Positions 25,790 to 34,492 of a stretch of DNA of 64,000 nucleotides are shown piece by piece. Positions within the stretch are counted from its first letter, which is position 1, and every line of letters starts with the position of its first letter. The notes under the pieces are model-generated. The model ran no database searches and was not told where the DNA came from. It saw only the letters and a list, made by a program, of their open reading frames with translations. Made by a program: the position numbers and the translations under genes. Source of the DNA: Betaproteobacteria bacterium (GTDB lineage Bacteria; Pseudomonadota; Gammaproteobacteria; Burkholderiales; Usitatibacteraceae); the NCBI GenBank assembly GCA_016720925.1, contig JADKJR010000005.1, forward strand, positions 310,001 to 374,000, read 5' to 3'.

Positions 25790-26688
25790 GGACTCTTCTT
25801 ACCTGCCTGTTGTGCCTGATATTCTTCCAGCAGCTGCTGGCGCATTTCGCCTTCGCGCCGTCGTATCGCCCAGAACGCAGCCTTACGTTTTTCGAGAAAG
25901 GCGGCACCGCCCTCCTTGCCCTCGGGCATGTCGAACCAGTCTGGATACAGTGCCGCCGAGGTCACGCAAGATTCCTTATAGCCGTCCATTTCTTGGTCGA
26001 ATGCCGCCTTCAGCACTTCTAGGCAGCCCGGGCTCACGCTGAGCATCTCCTCGCACCAGCGGTCGACTTCCGCCTCGAGTTGGTCAAGCGGTACGACGGT
26101 GTTGATTAGTCCCATCTGCAGCGCTTCAGATGCCTTGTATTTGCGGCAGAGCATCCACATTTCGCGCGCCTTCTTAGCGCCAATCACCTTGGTCAAGTAG
26201 GGCACGAAGAAGCCGTCGGCCGGCGATGACACGCGCGGCCCGGCCTGGCCGAAGATGGCGTTCTCAGCGGCGATGGTGAAATCGCAGCAGTAGGCCATGT
26301 GGTTGTGGCCGGCAATGCAATAGCCCTGCACCTGCGCGATGATCGGCTTGCGTGAGATGCGCATCAGGCGGTTATGCGGATAGCGATTGTAAAACGCCTC
26401 ACGTAAGCCCCAGCGCTCCCACTCGACATCGCCGCCAGCGCCGAAGTGCTTGCCGCGCCCAGCGATGACAATCACGCCGACAGAAGCGTCGTGGTTAGCG
26501 TCGTAAAAGGCGCGGAACATTTCGTCGACCGTAACCAGGGTCAGAGTGTTCATCTTGTCCGGCTTGTTGAGCGAGACGCGGGCGATGCCGCCACCGTGTT
26601 CGAGGTGCACCTTCTTCTCGTAGATGATCTCTTTGAAATCATCCAAGCCTTCGCCGGTCACGGCGCTCCATTGGCTCCAGCTCATCAA
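25786..26688 (-). CDS. MenB/BadI-like crotonase (possible ring-opening hydrolase)
   Basis: 300-residue crotonase distinct from the others here. GRGKHFGAGGDVEWE and VQGYCIAGHNHMAYCCDF are the oxyanion region; the stretch GPRVSSPADGFFVPYLTKV followed by GAKKAREMWMLCRKYKAS and GLINTVVPLDQLEAEVDRW closely resembles dihydroxynaphthoyl-CoA synthase and 2-ketocyclohexanecarboxyl-CoA hydrolase. Those enzymes make or break rings by Claisen-type chemistry. No menaquinone genes are near, so ring cleavage of a cyclic beta-keto acyl-CoA is more likely than MenB. An extended charged C-terminus (RRREGEMRQQLLEEYQAQQ) may be helical. Confidence 0.83.
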   Translation of the reverse strand: MMSWSQWSAVTGEGLDDFKEIIYEKKVHLEHGGGIARVSLNKPDKMNTLTLVTVDEMFRAFYDANHDASVGVIVIAGRGKHFGAGGDVEWERWGLREAFYNRYPHNRLMRISRKPIIAQVQGYCIAGHNHMAYCCDFTIAAENAIFGQAGPRVSSPADGFFVPYLTKVIGAKKAREMWMLCRKYKASEALQMGLINTVVPLDQLEAEVDRWCEEMLSVSPGCLEVLKAAFDQEMDGYKESCVTSAALYPDWFDMPEGKEGGAAFLEKRKAAFWAIRRREGEMRQQLLEEYQAQQAGKKSP

Positions 26689-26719
26689 TCCCTTCCTCCT
26701 GTCGTGTATCGGGCGACGG

Positions 26720-27928
26720 TCACGGAATCGCCCCCTTGGCTTTCAAGGCCTCAATCTCTTCCCACTCATAGCTGAGCAGGTCCATCATGAGAAGTTCAGT
26801 ATCCTGCCCCAGTTGTGGCCCAAGACAGTGCACATCGCCTGGGGTCCGGGAGAGTGTTACCGGCATACCGCGCACCTCAACTTCACGTTTCACTTCCTCG
26901 CAGTAAGTTTTCAAAAAGTAGCCGTTCTGCCAGGCCTGCTCATCGCGGATGACGTCCGCGAGGTTGTTGACAGGACTGGCGATGATGCCCTCGGCCTTAC
27001 AGGCGGCCATCAGCTCCTCATGGCCGCCCCTCAAGGTCTGTACCTCGATGGCCTCGATCAGGGCTACATTGTGCAGCTTGCGTCCGGTCGGGTCGGCGAA
27101 GCGCGTGTCTTGGGCCATGGCATCCGCCGCCAGTGCCTTACAAATCGCGGCAAAACGTCCGTTCTCGTTCTGTTCGCAAAGGAAGACCCACTTGCCAAGT
27201 GTCGGGTAGAGATTCCACAGGGGGTTCTCCACCTGCTTGCGTGACTGCTGCAGCGCGTTGGCCTTGTGGCCGGCAAGATACGATTGCAAATAGGGTGCCA
27301 CAAGGTACAACTGGGCTCCATACAGCGAGGCATCAAGAAACTGGCCCTTGCCAGTACGATTTCGCTGGTAAAGGGCCAACATAATGCCGAACGCCGACAT
27401 AATGCCGCCGAAGGCGTCGCCGGAACCCATACCCATGTAAATGGGTGGTTGTCCAGGTTCTCCGAGCCGCGCCATCGCCCCCGTCAGCGCCTGCACGGTC
27501 ATATCGAAAGAGGGTTTTGAAACGCCCCCGAAACGCCCGTAGCCGGTATTGGTGGCATAAACCAGGCGCGGGTTGATGGCCGAAAGCTTCTCGTAGGAAA
27601 GATTCCAGCCGCCCAGCATTTCCGGAGCCAGATTGGACAGAAATACATCGGACTTCTCCACCAGACGATAGAGGATTTCCTGACCCTCGGGCTTCTTCAG
27701 ATCGATGGCCATGCTCTTCTTGTTGCGATTAATGACCAGGAAGTACTGGTTCCAGTCACCCACCTCCAGAGACTTGATGCTGCGTACGCCGCGTCCCTGG
27801 TCTCCGCCCTGTGGACGCTCGACCTTGATTACGTCGGCGCCAAAGTCGGCAAGATATTGCGCCGCTACCGGTCCTTGGAACCAGACAGTGAGGTCGACGA
27901 CGCGGATTCCTTCGAGTGCCTTGGTCAT
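26720..27928 (-). CDS. CaiB/BaiF CoA-transferase, catalytic subunit
   Basis: 402 residues from the ATG at 27928. It has LEGIRVVDLTVWFQGPVAAQ, the VFLSNLAPEMLGGWNLSY motif and the aspartate in MGMGSGDAFGGIMSAFG (Asp171). It is 11 bp downstream of a second CaiB gene that lacks this aspartate, which resembles BbsEF-type heteromeric transferases, where only one subunit is catalytic. The frame upstream of the ATG is open but has no family similarity. Confidence 0.87.
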   Translation of the reverse strand: MTKALEGIRVVDLTVWFQGPVAAQYLADFGADVIKVERPQGGDQGRGVRSIKSLEVGDWNQYFLVINRNKKSMAIDLKKPEGQEILYRLVEKSDVFLSNLAPEMLGGWNLSYEKLSAINPRLVYATNTGYGRFGGVSKPSFDMTVQALTGAMARLGEPGQPPIYMGMGSGDAFGGIMSAFGIMLALYQRNRTGKGQFLDASLYGAQLYLVAPYLQSYLAGHKANALQQSRKQVENPLWNLYPTLGKWVFLCEQNENGRFAAICKALAADAMAQDTRFADPTGRKLHNVALIEAIEVQTLRGGHEELMAACKAEGIIASPVNNLADVIRDEQAWQNGYFLKTYCEEVKREVEVRGMPVTLSRTPGDVHCLGPQLGQDTELLMMDLLSYEWEEIEALKAKGAIP

Positions 27929-27939
27929 TATCCCCCCGC

Positions 27940-29124
27940 CTATGCGACCACGCCCGCAGCGGTCAGTTGATGAATGGCCTCGACCGGATAATCGAGAAGT
28001 TCGTGCAGCACCTGTCCCGTGTGCTGGCCGATGCAAGGTGCCAGACGGTCCAGACGCGCGGTACTGTCACTCATGAATATCGGGAACCCCAGGCTCTTCA
28101 ACTTGCCGAAGCTGGGATGTTCCAGCTCTATGATGTAGCGGTTGGCAGCCACTTGCGGATCATTGGCCGGATAATCGAACTGCTCGATAATATCGGCCGA
28201 CATCTGGTTGTCCATGAAAGCTTGACGCCAGTAGGTTCCCGATCCTTTGCGGAAGGCCTGCTCCAGCTCCTTGATCAAGTCCAGCCGATTAATTTCGGTA
28301 CGCTTGTCGTGGTTGTCAAAGCGAGGGTCGTCGGCTGCGATGCCCACCATCTTCGAAAACACCGGCCACCAGCGGTCGGTGTCCGGCATGGTCAGAGTGA
28401 CCCAACGACCATCGGCGCTCGGATAGAGCGAGCCGGACATGGGATTGGAGACGTCTAGCCGGGAAATTGGGTTGAGGAGGCGGTCGCCTTTGCCGATGGC
28501 TAGGAACGCCTGAAGATCTAGAGCGGCGCCGTACATGTTTGCGCCGAACAAGGAGACGTCCACCTCCTGTCCTTCGCCGGAGCGAAGCCGATGGAACAGT
28601 GCCATCACCACGCCGAAAGCAAGCATGACCGATGCATGCATGGCACCGGCACCGGTATACACCGGCGGCTGGCCCGGCTGCGGCAGTATGGGCATCATCC
28701 CGGTACGTGCCGCCGCCAACTCGTCGATCGCAGGCAAGTCGCGATCCGGCCCCTTCGGACCGAAACCGGATAGCCGGCCGAAGACGATATCTGGACGAAG
28801 CGTCGAGGCACCCGCGTAGTCAATGCCGATGGCCGCCAGTTCATCGTGCGTCATGTCGGTAACGATGGCGTCAGCGCGCGTCGTGAGCTCGGCCAGAAGC
28901 TGCCGCCCACGCTCGCTTTGCGGATCCAAAGCCAAGCTTTCCTTGTTGCGGTGGATCAGATCTGCTTCGTAATTCCATTGGCCAAGGGTCTCTTTAACCT
29001 CAACCGGCAGTAATTCCAGCCTGATCACCCGTGCGCCGAAATCACCGAGAAAGGCGGCCGAAAGCGATGCGCAGAACTGTCGTGTCAGGTCGAGAACGAC
29101 CAAGCCATCAAGCGCTCGACTCAT
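27940..29124 (-). CDS. CaiB/BaiF CoA-transferase-like subunit lacking the catalytic aspartate
   Basis: 394-residue CaiB-fold protein: LDGLVVLDLTRQFCASLSAA start and PDIVFGRLSGFGPKGPD. Aligning it with the gene at 26720, the catalytic Asp position is Ala161 in YTGAGAMHASVMLAFG. It is therefore probably the non-catalytic partner of that protein. A GAGGAG ribosome-binding site precedes the ATG, overlapping the stop of the small gene upstream. Confidence 0.85.
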   Translation of the reverse strand: MSRALDGLVVLDLTRQFCASLSAAFLGDFGARVIRLELLPVEVKETLGQWNYEADLIHRNKESLALDPQSERGRQLLAELTTRADAIVTDMTHDELAAIGIDYAGASTLRPDIVFGRLSGFGPKGPDRDLPAIDELAAARTGMMPILPQPGQPPVYTGAGAMHASVMLAFGVVMALFHRLRSGEGQEVDVSLFGANMYGAALDLQAFLAIGKGDRLLNPISRLDVSNPMSGSLYPSADGRWVTLTMPDTDRWWPVFSKMVGIAADDPRFDNHDKRTEINRLDLIKELEQAFRKGSGTYWRQAFMDNQMSADIIEQFDYPANDPQVAANRYIIELEHPSFGKLKSLGFPIFMSDSTARLDRLAPCIGQHTGQVLHELLDYPVEAIHQLTAAGVVA

Positions 29125-29133
29125 GAAATCTCC

Positions 29134-29407
29134 TCACTCGCGAAACTCCCCGCGGCAGCGGCCGCAGGGTTCAAATAATCGGCTGACAGGATGCTGGCGC
29201 GACTGCTCACGGATGCTCTCAACGGTCTTGCCCGCGAATTCCACAGTGTCCGGAAACCTACGTTCTGCCGCCGCGTTGGAAGGTGTCGAAGTTGAACAAC
29301 AACTCTAGATCCGGCGGACAGCCGCGCGGCAATGCCTTCAGCGCGAGTTGCTTGCGTAACCTGCTCTTCAGCCCATGCATGATCACATCCGGACCTGCTG
29401 CCATCAT
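29134..29407 (-). CDS. Small hypothetical protein, about 90 aa, one frameshift
   Basis: Reading from ATG-ATG at 29402-29407 gives HGLKSRLRKQLALKALPRGC and PPDLELLFNFDTFQRGG, then a stop. Removing one base near 29268 (AGAACG to GAACG) continues the frame as ERRFPDTVEFAGKTVESIRE and ends with RLFEPCGRCRGEFRE, TGA at 29134-29136. That stop is part of the GAGGAG serving the next gene, a sensible operon junction. I do not recognise the family. The CGRC pair could bind metal. The first ATG abuts the palindrome at 29407-29422, so a start slightly downstream is also possible. Confidence 0.4.
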
Positions 29408-29422
29408 CGTCTGAACGGACTA
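29407..29422. promoter_or_regulatory. Regulon palindrome, site 4 (one mismatch in the core)
   Basis: TCGTCTGAACGGACTA: GTCT-GAAC-GGAC, one mismatch in the left core arm. It lies between the minus-strand catabolic run and the plus-strand F420 gene block, 79 bp before the Ddn-like gene. Confidence 0.5.
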
Positions 29423-29500
29423 AGCAAAACATGGACTTAATGCTGTACTGTAAGATTTACGCAGACTGGGCATTGACGATAAATTCAGTGGGGGCGAAAT

Positions 29501-30013
29501 ATGGCAAATCGTGAAAACATGCAAAAGCCTGACTTTATGACCGATGAAGAATGGGCCTGGATAAAGGACCGGACCGCGACGGTGTCGCGCATAACCGAGG
29601 ATGCCCACGCCGATGTCGAGCGTTACCTAGCTAATCCAGACGGCTGGTCAACGGGGACCGGCAGCCCATCAGGACTTCCGACGCTGTTGCTGACCACCAT
29701 CGGACGCAAATCAGGTGAAAAACGCACGACGCCACTGGTCTTTCTGCAACACGGCGACGAGATGGTCGTTGTTGGGTCGCTGGCCGGTTATGACAGACAT
29801 CCCGCCTGGTATCTCAATATCACTGCCAGCCCTCAGTGCTGGGTGCAGCTGGATCGTCGCAAAATGACAGTCGTTCATCGTGACGCTACGGAAGAAGAGC
29901 GGAAAGCGTTGTGGCCCAAACTGGACAAGGTTTTTCCTGCTTGGGGGTATTTCCAGAAACAGACCGATCGTCCCTTTCCAATTGTCATTCTTTCGCCGTC
30001 TGGTCCTGCGTAA
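29501..30013 (+). CDS. Ddn-like F420-dependent reductase (nitroreductase/deazaflavin family)
   Basis: 170-residue split beta-barrel protein of the deazaflavin-dependent nitroreductase (Ddn/FDOR-A) family. LLTTIGRKSGEKRTTPLVFL (about residues 66-85) is the conserved F420 phosphate-binding motif, and VVVGSLAGYDRHPAWYLNI (about 90-108) is the second conserved block. Characterised members use F420H2 to reduce quinones, enones or nitro compounds. It is the first plus-strand gene leading into the OYE and cof genes, and its promoter region holds a palindrome. Confidence 0.92.
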   Translation: MANRENMQKPDFMTDEEWAWIKDRTATVSRITEDAHADVERYLANPDGWSTGTGSPSGLPTLLLTTIGRKSGEKRTTPLVFLQHGDEMVVVGSLAGYDRHPAWYLNITASPQCWVQLDRRKMTVVHRDATEEERKALWPKLDKVFPAWGYFQKQTDRPFPIVILSPSGPA

Positions 30014-30088
30014 GCCTATGCAAGGGCGGTCGCCTAACCGAACTTTCGCCAGACATGCCAAGCACATCATATTGAGAGCAACTACACC

Positions 30089-32079
30089 ATGAGCAATGTG
30101 AAATTCGACCACCTTTTTGCCCCCTTGCAGGTGGGGCCGATGCGGGCACCGAACCGTGTCTGCGAGACCACCAATACCATCAATTCGTCGATGACTCCTG
30201 GCATGATAGACGAGAACTTCATCGCCCATCATATCGCCAAGGCGCGCGGCGGCACTGGCTGGATCGGCAGCGAAACCTGGCTGCTTAATGTACCGTTTCC
30301 ACCGGAAACACCGGATGAAATTGGCCTGTCCATCGGTTGCGGCGGACATTACGCAGCCTATCAGTTTCCGGCATTCGCCGAGGGAATGAAGAAGTTCGTC
30401 GACGAAGTGCACAAGGAAGGCGCCGTTGCAGTGGTACAACTGACCCAACTCACTTCCATTTGGTCGCCTTCGCCGGTACCTGTGGTCGGGGCGCAGAGTT
30501 ATACGCCCCATGTGCTCGGCGAAGACGAGATCGAATTCTGCCTTAACACCTATGCCGATGCGGCCGAGGTCGCCAAGGCCGTGGGCGCAGATGGCATCGA
30601 GATCCACTGCGCCCACGAGACCATCGGTCATAGCTTTTTGTCGCCGGCAACGAACAAGCGTACGGACCGCTGGGGCGGTGGCCCGCTTGAGCGCATCCGC
30701 TTCGTCGTGGAAGCGCTCAAACGTGTGAAGAGCCGCGTTGGCGACTCGCTCGCCCTAGGCATACGTATCAGCGGCAAGGAATTTCGCGCCGGCGGTTACG
30801 ACACCATGGAAATGCGCGAGATGCTCTATGCGATCGCCGAGACCGGCCTGCTCGATTTCGTGAACATCGACATCGGTCATTGCTGGGGTGCGCCTTCCTA
30901 TGTGCCGTCGTCCTATTATCCGCATGCGGAATACCGCGAGATCGGCAAGGCGGCAAAAGCCGACCTTGCCGAGATGGACAAGAAAAGCGCCGTGCTGTTC
31001 ACGGGGCGCATTAACGATCCCGTCCTAGCCGAGGAGTTGATCAAGGGCGGCTTTTGCGACTTGGTGGGCATGGTGCGCGCCGGTATCGCCGACCCCGATT
31101 TCGCCAACAAAGCGCGCGAGGGACGTCTCGGCGAGATACGCCGCTGCATTGCCTGTACGCGCTGCATCGACGAGGCATCGGAATCCCTTTACATCCCCTA
31201 CACGCCGATGTGCTCGATCAATCCCGTAATAGGAAACGAGTTGCGCTGGCAACAACAGTACAAGGCAGCGGAGAAGGTCAAGCGCGTGGTGGTGGTAGGC
31301 GGCGGTCTCGCCGGCTGCGAAGCCGCGCGTGTGGCGGCCATGCGCGGTCACCAGGTAACGCTTCTGGAGCAGGGCAAACGCCTGGGCGGCCAGTTGCTGA
31401 TTTCCGCCAAAGCCCCCGGACGCGACTCCTTCGAGGACCAAATCTATTTCGAGGAAAACGAAATGACGCGTTTAGGCGTCGACGTCCGTCTAGAGTCCAT
31501 TGCGGATATCGCCGCAATCAAGGCGCTATCACCGGATGCAGTCGTCATTGCGACGGGCGCGGTCCCGCGCGTACCCCACGATGTGGTCGGTCTAGAATTG
31601 CCCCATGTGGTCCAAGGCTGGGAAGTGATGAAAGGCAAGTCCTCGACCGGAAACCGGGTGGCACTCGTCTCCCAGGAAGATTATTACGAAACAGCCTGTG
31701 TTGCGGAATACCTGGCCGACAAGGGCAAACACGTTGAGGTCTTCCACAAAACGTGCACTTGGGCTGGGAGATCGCCAGGTATTCGGTCGGAATGGTCCTG
31801 GCCCGTATGGAAACTTGCGGCGTCCTCATCCATCCGAATATGGTCCTGACGAAGATTCATCCCGATACGCTCGAATTCGTTTCGGCTTTCGGTAACCATA
31901 CTTATCGCCAGGAAGGCTTCGACAGCGTGGTGCTTGTTTACGGGGCGGTGCCGACGCACGACCTGTATGACCGGCTCAAGGCCGAGGGCAGCATAGCGCA
32001 ACTCTACCTGGCCGGCGCCGCATGGCTGCCCGCCGCATGGCAGAAGCGACAAGGCATGGAGCTAGCATCGGGCTGGTGA
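30089..32079 (+). CDS. OYE-type 2,4-dienoyl-CoA/enoate reductase, multi-domain (one frameshift)
   Basis: FMN, 4Fe-4S and FAD/NAD domains as in FadH and bacterial enoate or steroid dehydratase/reductase relatives. The N-terminal TIM barrel starts FDHLFAPLQVGPMRAPNRVC and has EIHCAHETIGHSFLSPATNKRTD. The iron-sulfur cysteines are in RRCIACTRCIDE and TPMCSINP (near residues 350-380), and the Rossmann motif is VVVVGGGLAGCEAARVAAMRG. A base is lost near 31752 (AAACGTG for AAACCGTG); the other frame completes the protein with HLGWEIARYSVGMVLARM, giving about 663 residues. It likely reduces a double bond in a CoA ester or ring ketone. Confidence 0.82.
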
Positions 32080-32165
32080 TCTAGGTCGGTTTCGACGATG
32101 AGTTGCGCAGACGGTGACGATAATGTCCGTCGCCGGTACATTCACCTCTGTGAGGCGATCAGTTG

Positions 32166-32922
32166 ATGAGTACGTGCATCCGCTTCAACGCCTTGCAGCG
32201 CATGGCTGAGATCGGCGCCGGAGACGATCTGGCGGCGCTATTGGCCGCCGCCATGCCAACCACGGCCAGCAAAGACATTCTCGTCGTCGCCCAGAAAATC
32301 GTTTCCAAGGCCGAAGGTCGCAGTGTTGATCTGAATGCCGTTTCGCCCTCGCCCCGCGCGCAGGAGCTGGCCGGGCTCACAGGCAAGGATCCCCGCTTGG
32401 TCGAACTGATACTCGCCGAGTCCTCAGAGGTGTTGCGCGCGCGACCCGGCGTCCTTATCGTTCGCCACCGTCTCGGCTACGTCATGGCCAACGCCGGCAT
32501 AGATCGCTCCAACGTGCCGAGCCCGCCCGGTGAAGAGCGCGTACTGTTGCTGCCGGCGGACCCCGACGCCTCAGCCGCGTTGCTCCGCGCGGCACTGCGC
32601 ATCCATCTCGGCACCGACCTCGGCGTCATCATCAGCGACAGCTTCGGACGTCCCTGGCGCAACGGCGTAATCAATGTCGCGCTAGGTGCCGCTGGCCTGC
32701 CGTCATTGATCGACCGTCGGGGGAGAACCAGACCGCTTCGGGCGCGGCATGGAAGTTACGCAAGTGGCGCTGGCCGATGCGCTGGCCGCCGCCGCTGGCC
32801 TGGTCATGGGTGAAGGCGCCGAAGGTGTCCCGGCAGTACTCGTGCAAGGACTTGACTGGAGCGCGCCTGATTGTCCAGCGCGCTCACTTATCCGCCCGCT
32901 CACCGAAGACCTGTTCCGATGA
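32166..32922 (+). CDS. cofE: Coenzyme F420-0:L-glutamate ligase (CofE), one frameshift
   Basis: Adds the glutamate tail to F420-0. About 251 residues after repair, single-domain, without the FMN domain of actinobacterial FbiB. Motifs are DILVVAQKIVSKAEGRSVDL, VMANAGIDRSNV and SDSFGRPWRNGVINVALGAAG. At about 32720 a run of five G should be four; repair gives DRFGRGMEVTQVALADALAAA and a stop at 32920-32922 that overlaps the cofD start as ATGA. The start could be the TTG at 32163 or, preferably, the ATG at 32166. It is the first gene of the F420 operon. Confidence 0.87.
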
Positions 32923-33878
32923 GCAGCGGCACGGTGGTTGCCCTTTCCGGTGGCGTCGGCGGTGCCAAGCTGTCGCTCGGCCTGTTGGGCATCCTGCCTC
33001 CCAACACCTTGAGCATCGTCGTCAATACCGGCGACGATTTCGCACACTTGGGATTGAGCATTTCTCCCGACATCGATACCACGCTGTATACCCTTTCCGA
33101 CCGAGCCAATCCCGAGACCGGCTGGGGGCAACGCGATGAAACGTGGCGCTTCATGGAAGAGCAGGCACATCAGGGCGGCGAAACCTGGTTCAAGCTCGGC
33201 GACCGCGATTTGGAGGTACACGCAGAGCGCACGCGTCGCTTGCGTAGCGGTGAAACCCTGAGCGCCATTACTGACGATTTCGCACGGCGTTTCGGCATCG
33301 CCGCCGCCATCCTACCCATGAGCAATGATCTGGTCAGCACACGCGTAGTGACCGACCAGGGCGAACTCTGCTTTCAGGAATATTTTGTGCGTCGCCAATG
33401 CCGGCCGTGCATCCATGCCCTGCGCTTTGCCGGCGCCACTGCGGCGCAGCCTAGCCCCGGCGCGGTGGCGGCCTTGCGCGCAAGTAATCTCGTCGCGATC
33501 GTAATCTGTCCGTCCAATCCATGGCTGAGTATAGACCCGATACGCGCCCTGTCTGGCATGCGCGAACTGTTGCGCGCCAGCAGCGTGCCGGTGGTCGCGG
33601 TTTCGCCGCTGGTCGGCGGCAAGGCGGTAAAGGGGCCGACGGCCAAGATCATGACGGAACTCGGTCTGCCCGTGACTCCGTCAGCGGTGGCCCGGCACTA
33701 TGCCGGATGGATAGACGGATTCGTACTCGATATCCGCGATCATGAATACGCTGATGAAATTCAACTCCCGACGCTGGTCTGCGACACCCTGATGCAAACC
33801 GTCGCTGATCGCCAACGCCTGGCCGGCGCCACGTTGGAGTTCGCCGCGACCCTCACAACGGAGCGAGCCGAAGCATGA
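32919..33878 (+). CDS. cofD: 2-phospho-L-lactate/phosphoenolpyruvate transferase (CofD)
   Basis: Transfers the phospho-lactate or related moiety from the nucleotide-activated donor to FO, making F420-0 or dehydro-F420-0. 319 residues, intact. Motifs are VALSGGVGGAKLSLGLLGI at the N-terminus and VVNTGDDFAHLGLSISPDID (residues about 30-50), then SNDLVSTRVVTDQG and VICPSNPWLSIDPI. The start at 32919 is set by the ATGA overlap with cofE, and its end overlaps cofC in the same way. Confidence 0.93.
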   Translation: MSSGTVVALSGGVGGAKLSLGLLGILPPNTLSIVVNTGDDFAHLGLSISPDIDTTLYTLSDRANPETGWGQRDETWRFMEEQAHQGGETWFKLGDRDLEVHAERTRRLRSGETLSAITDDFARRFGIAAAILPMSNDLVSTRVVTDQGELCFQEYFVRRQCRPCIHALRFAGATAAQPSPGAVAALRASNLVAIVICPSNPWLSIDPIRALSGMRELLRASSVPVVAVSPLVGGKAVKGPTAKIMTELGLPVTPSAVARHYAGWIDGFVLDIRDHEYADEIQLPTLVCDTLMQTVADRQRLAGATLEFAATLTTERAEA

Positions 33879-34492
33879 GCTGCTGGGCCGTCATCACCGT
33901 CAAGACGCTGGCCGACTGCAAGCAGAGGTTGGGGACCGTATTGAAGCCGGGAGAGCGCCAGGACGCAGTCCGGCGCACATGCTGGCCGATGTCATCAAGG
34001 CGCTGCACGACGCGGCGAGCATCGGGGCAGCATCGCCGTGATCAGCCCAGAAGATCTGGTACTCGGATATCACGTGGTTGCCGACGCCGGCGGCGGCCTC
34101 AATGCCGCCGCCGCCCAAGCGTGTCGACTGGCTGCAGGCGAACGGCGCAGTGGGAATGCTGGTGCTCCACGCCGACCTGCCGTTGCTGACCTCACAGGAG
34201 ATCGATGCCCTGGTCGCGGCCGGACGCCGGCAGGGTCTCGCGTTCGCACCTGACAGCCGGCGCCAAGGCACCAATGCCGTGTTCATGGCGCTGCCCGGCA
34301 ACTTCAGCTTCTGCTTCGGCGAGATGAGCTTGCAAAAACATTTGGCGCAAGCCACGTCGAGCGGCCGTCGCGCCGCTCTGGTCGACCTGCCCGGCCTGTG
34401 TCTTGACATCGATACCGAGGCAGATCTGGCGCTTCTGGCCAACACGCCACGCTACACTTTCATCAATTCATATTTGGAGGAGTCCCGCATGA
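33875..34492 (+). pseudogene. cofC: Phospholactate/3-phosphoglycerate guanylyltransferase (CofC), several frameshifts
   Basis: CofC activates the 3-carbon acid for CofD. The start reads SCWAVITVKTLADCKQRLG with the family's Lys-x5-Arg pattern, then three frame changes occur near 33977, 34035 and 34115, before VDWLQANGAVGMLVLHADLP, LAFAPDSRRQGTNAVFMALP and VDLPGLCLDIDTEADL. The expected stop is the TGA at 34490-34492, in the starting frame and overlapping the cofGH ATG, matching the ATGA junctions of the two preceding genes. As written, the last cofC frame instead runs without a stop into cofGH. The total length is a multiple of three (205 residues), a plausible CofC size. Confidence 0.75.
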
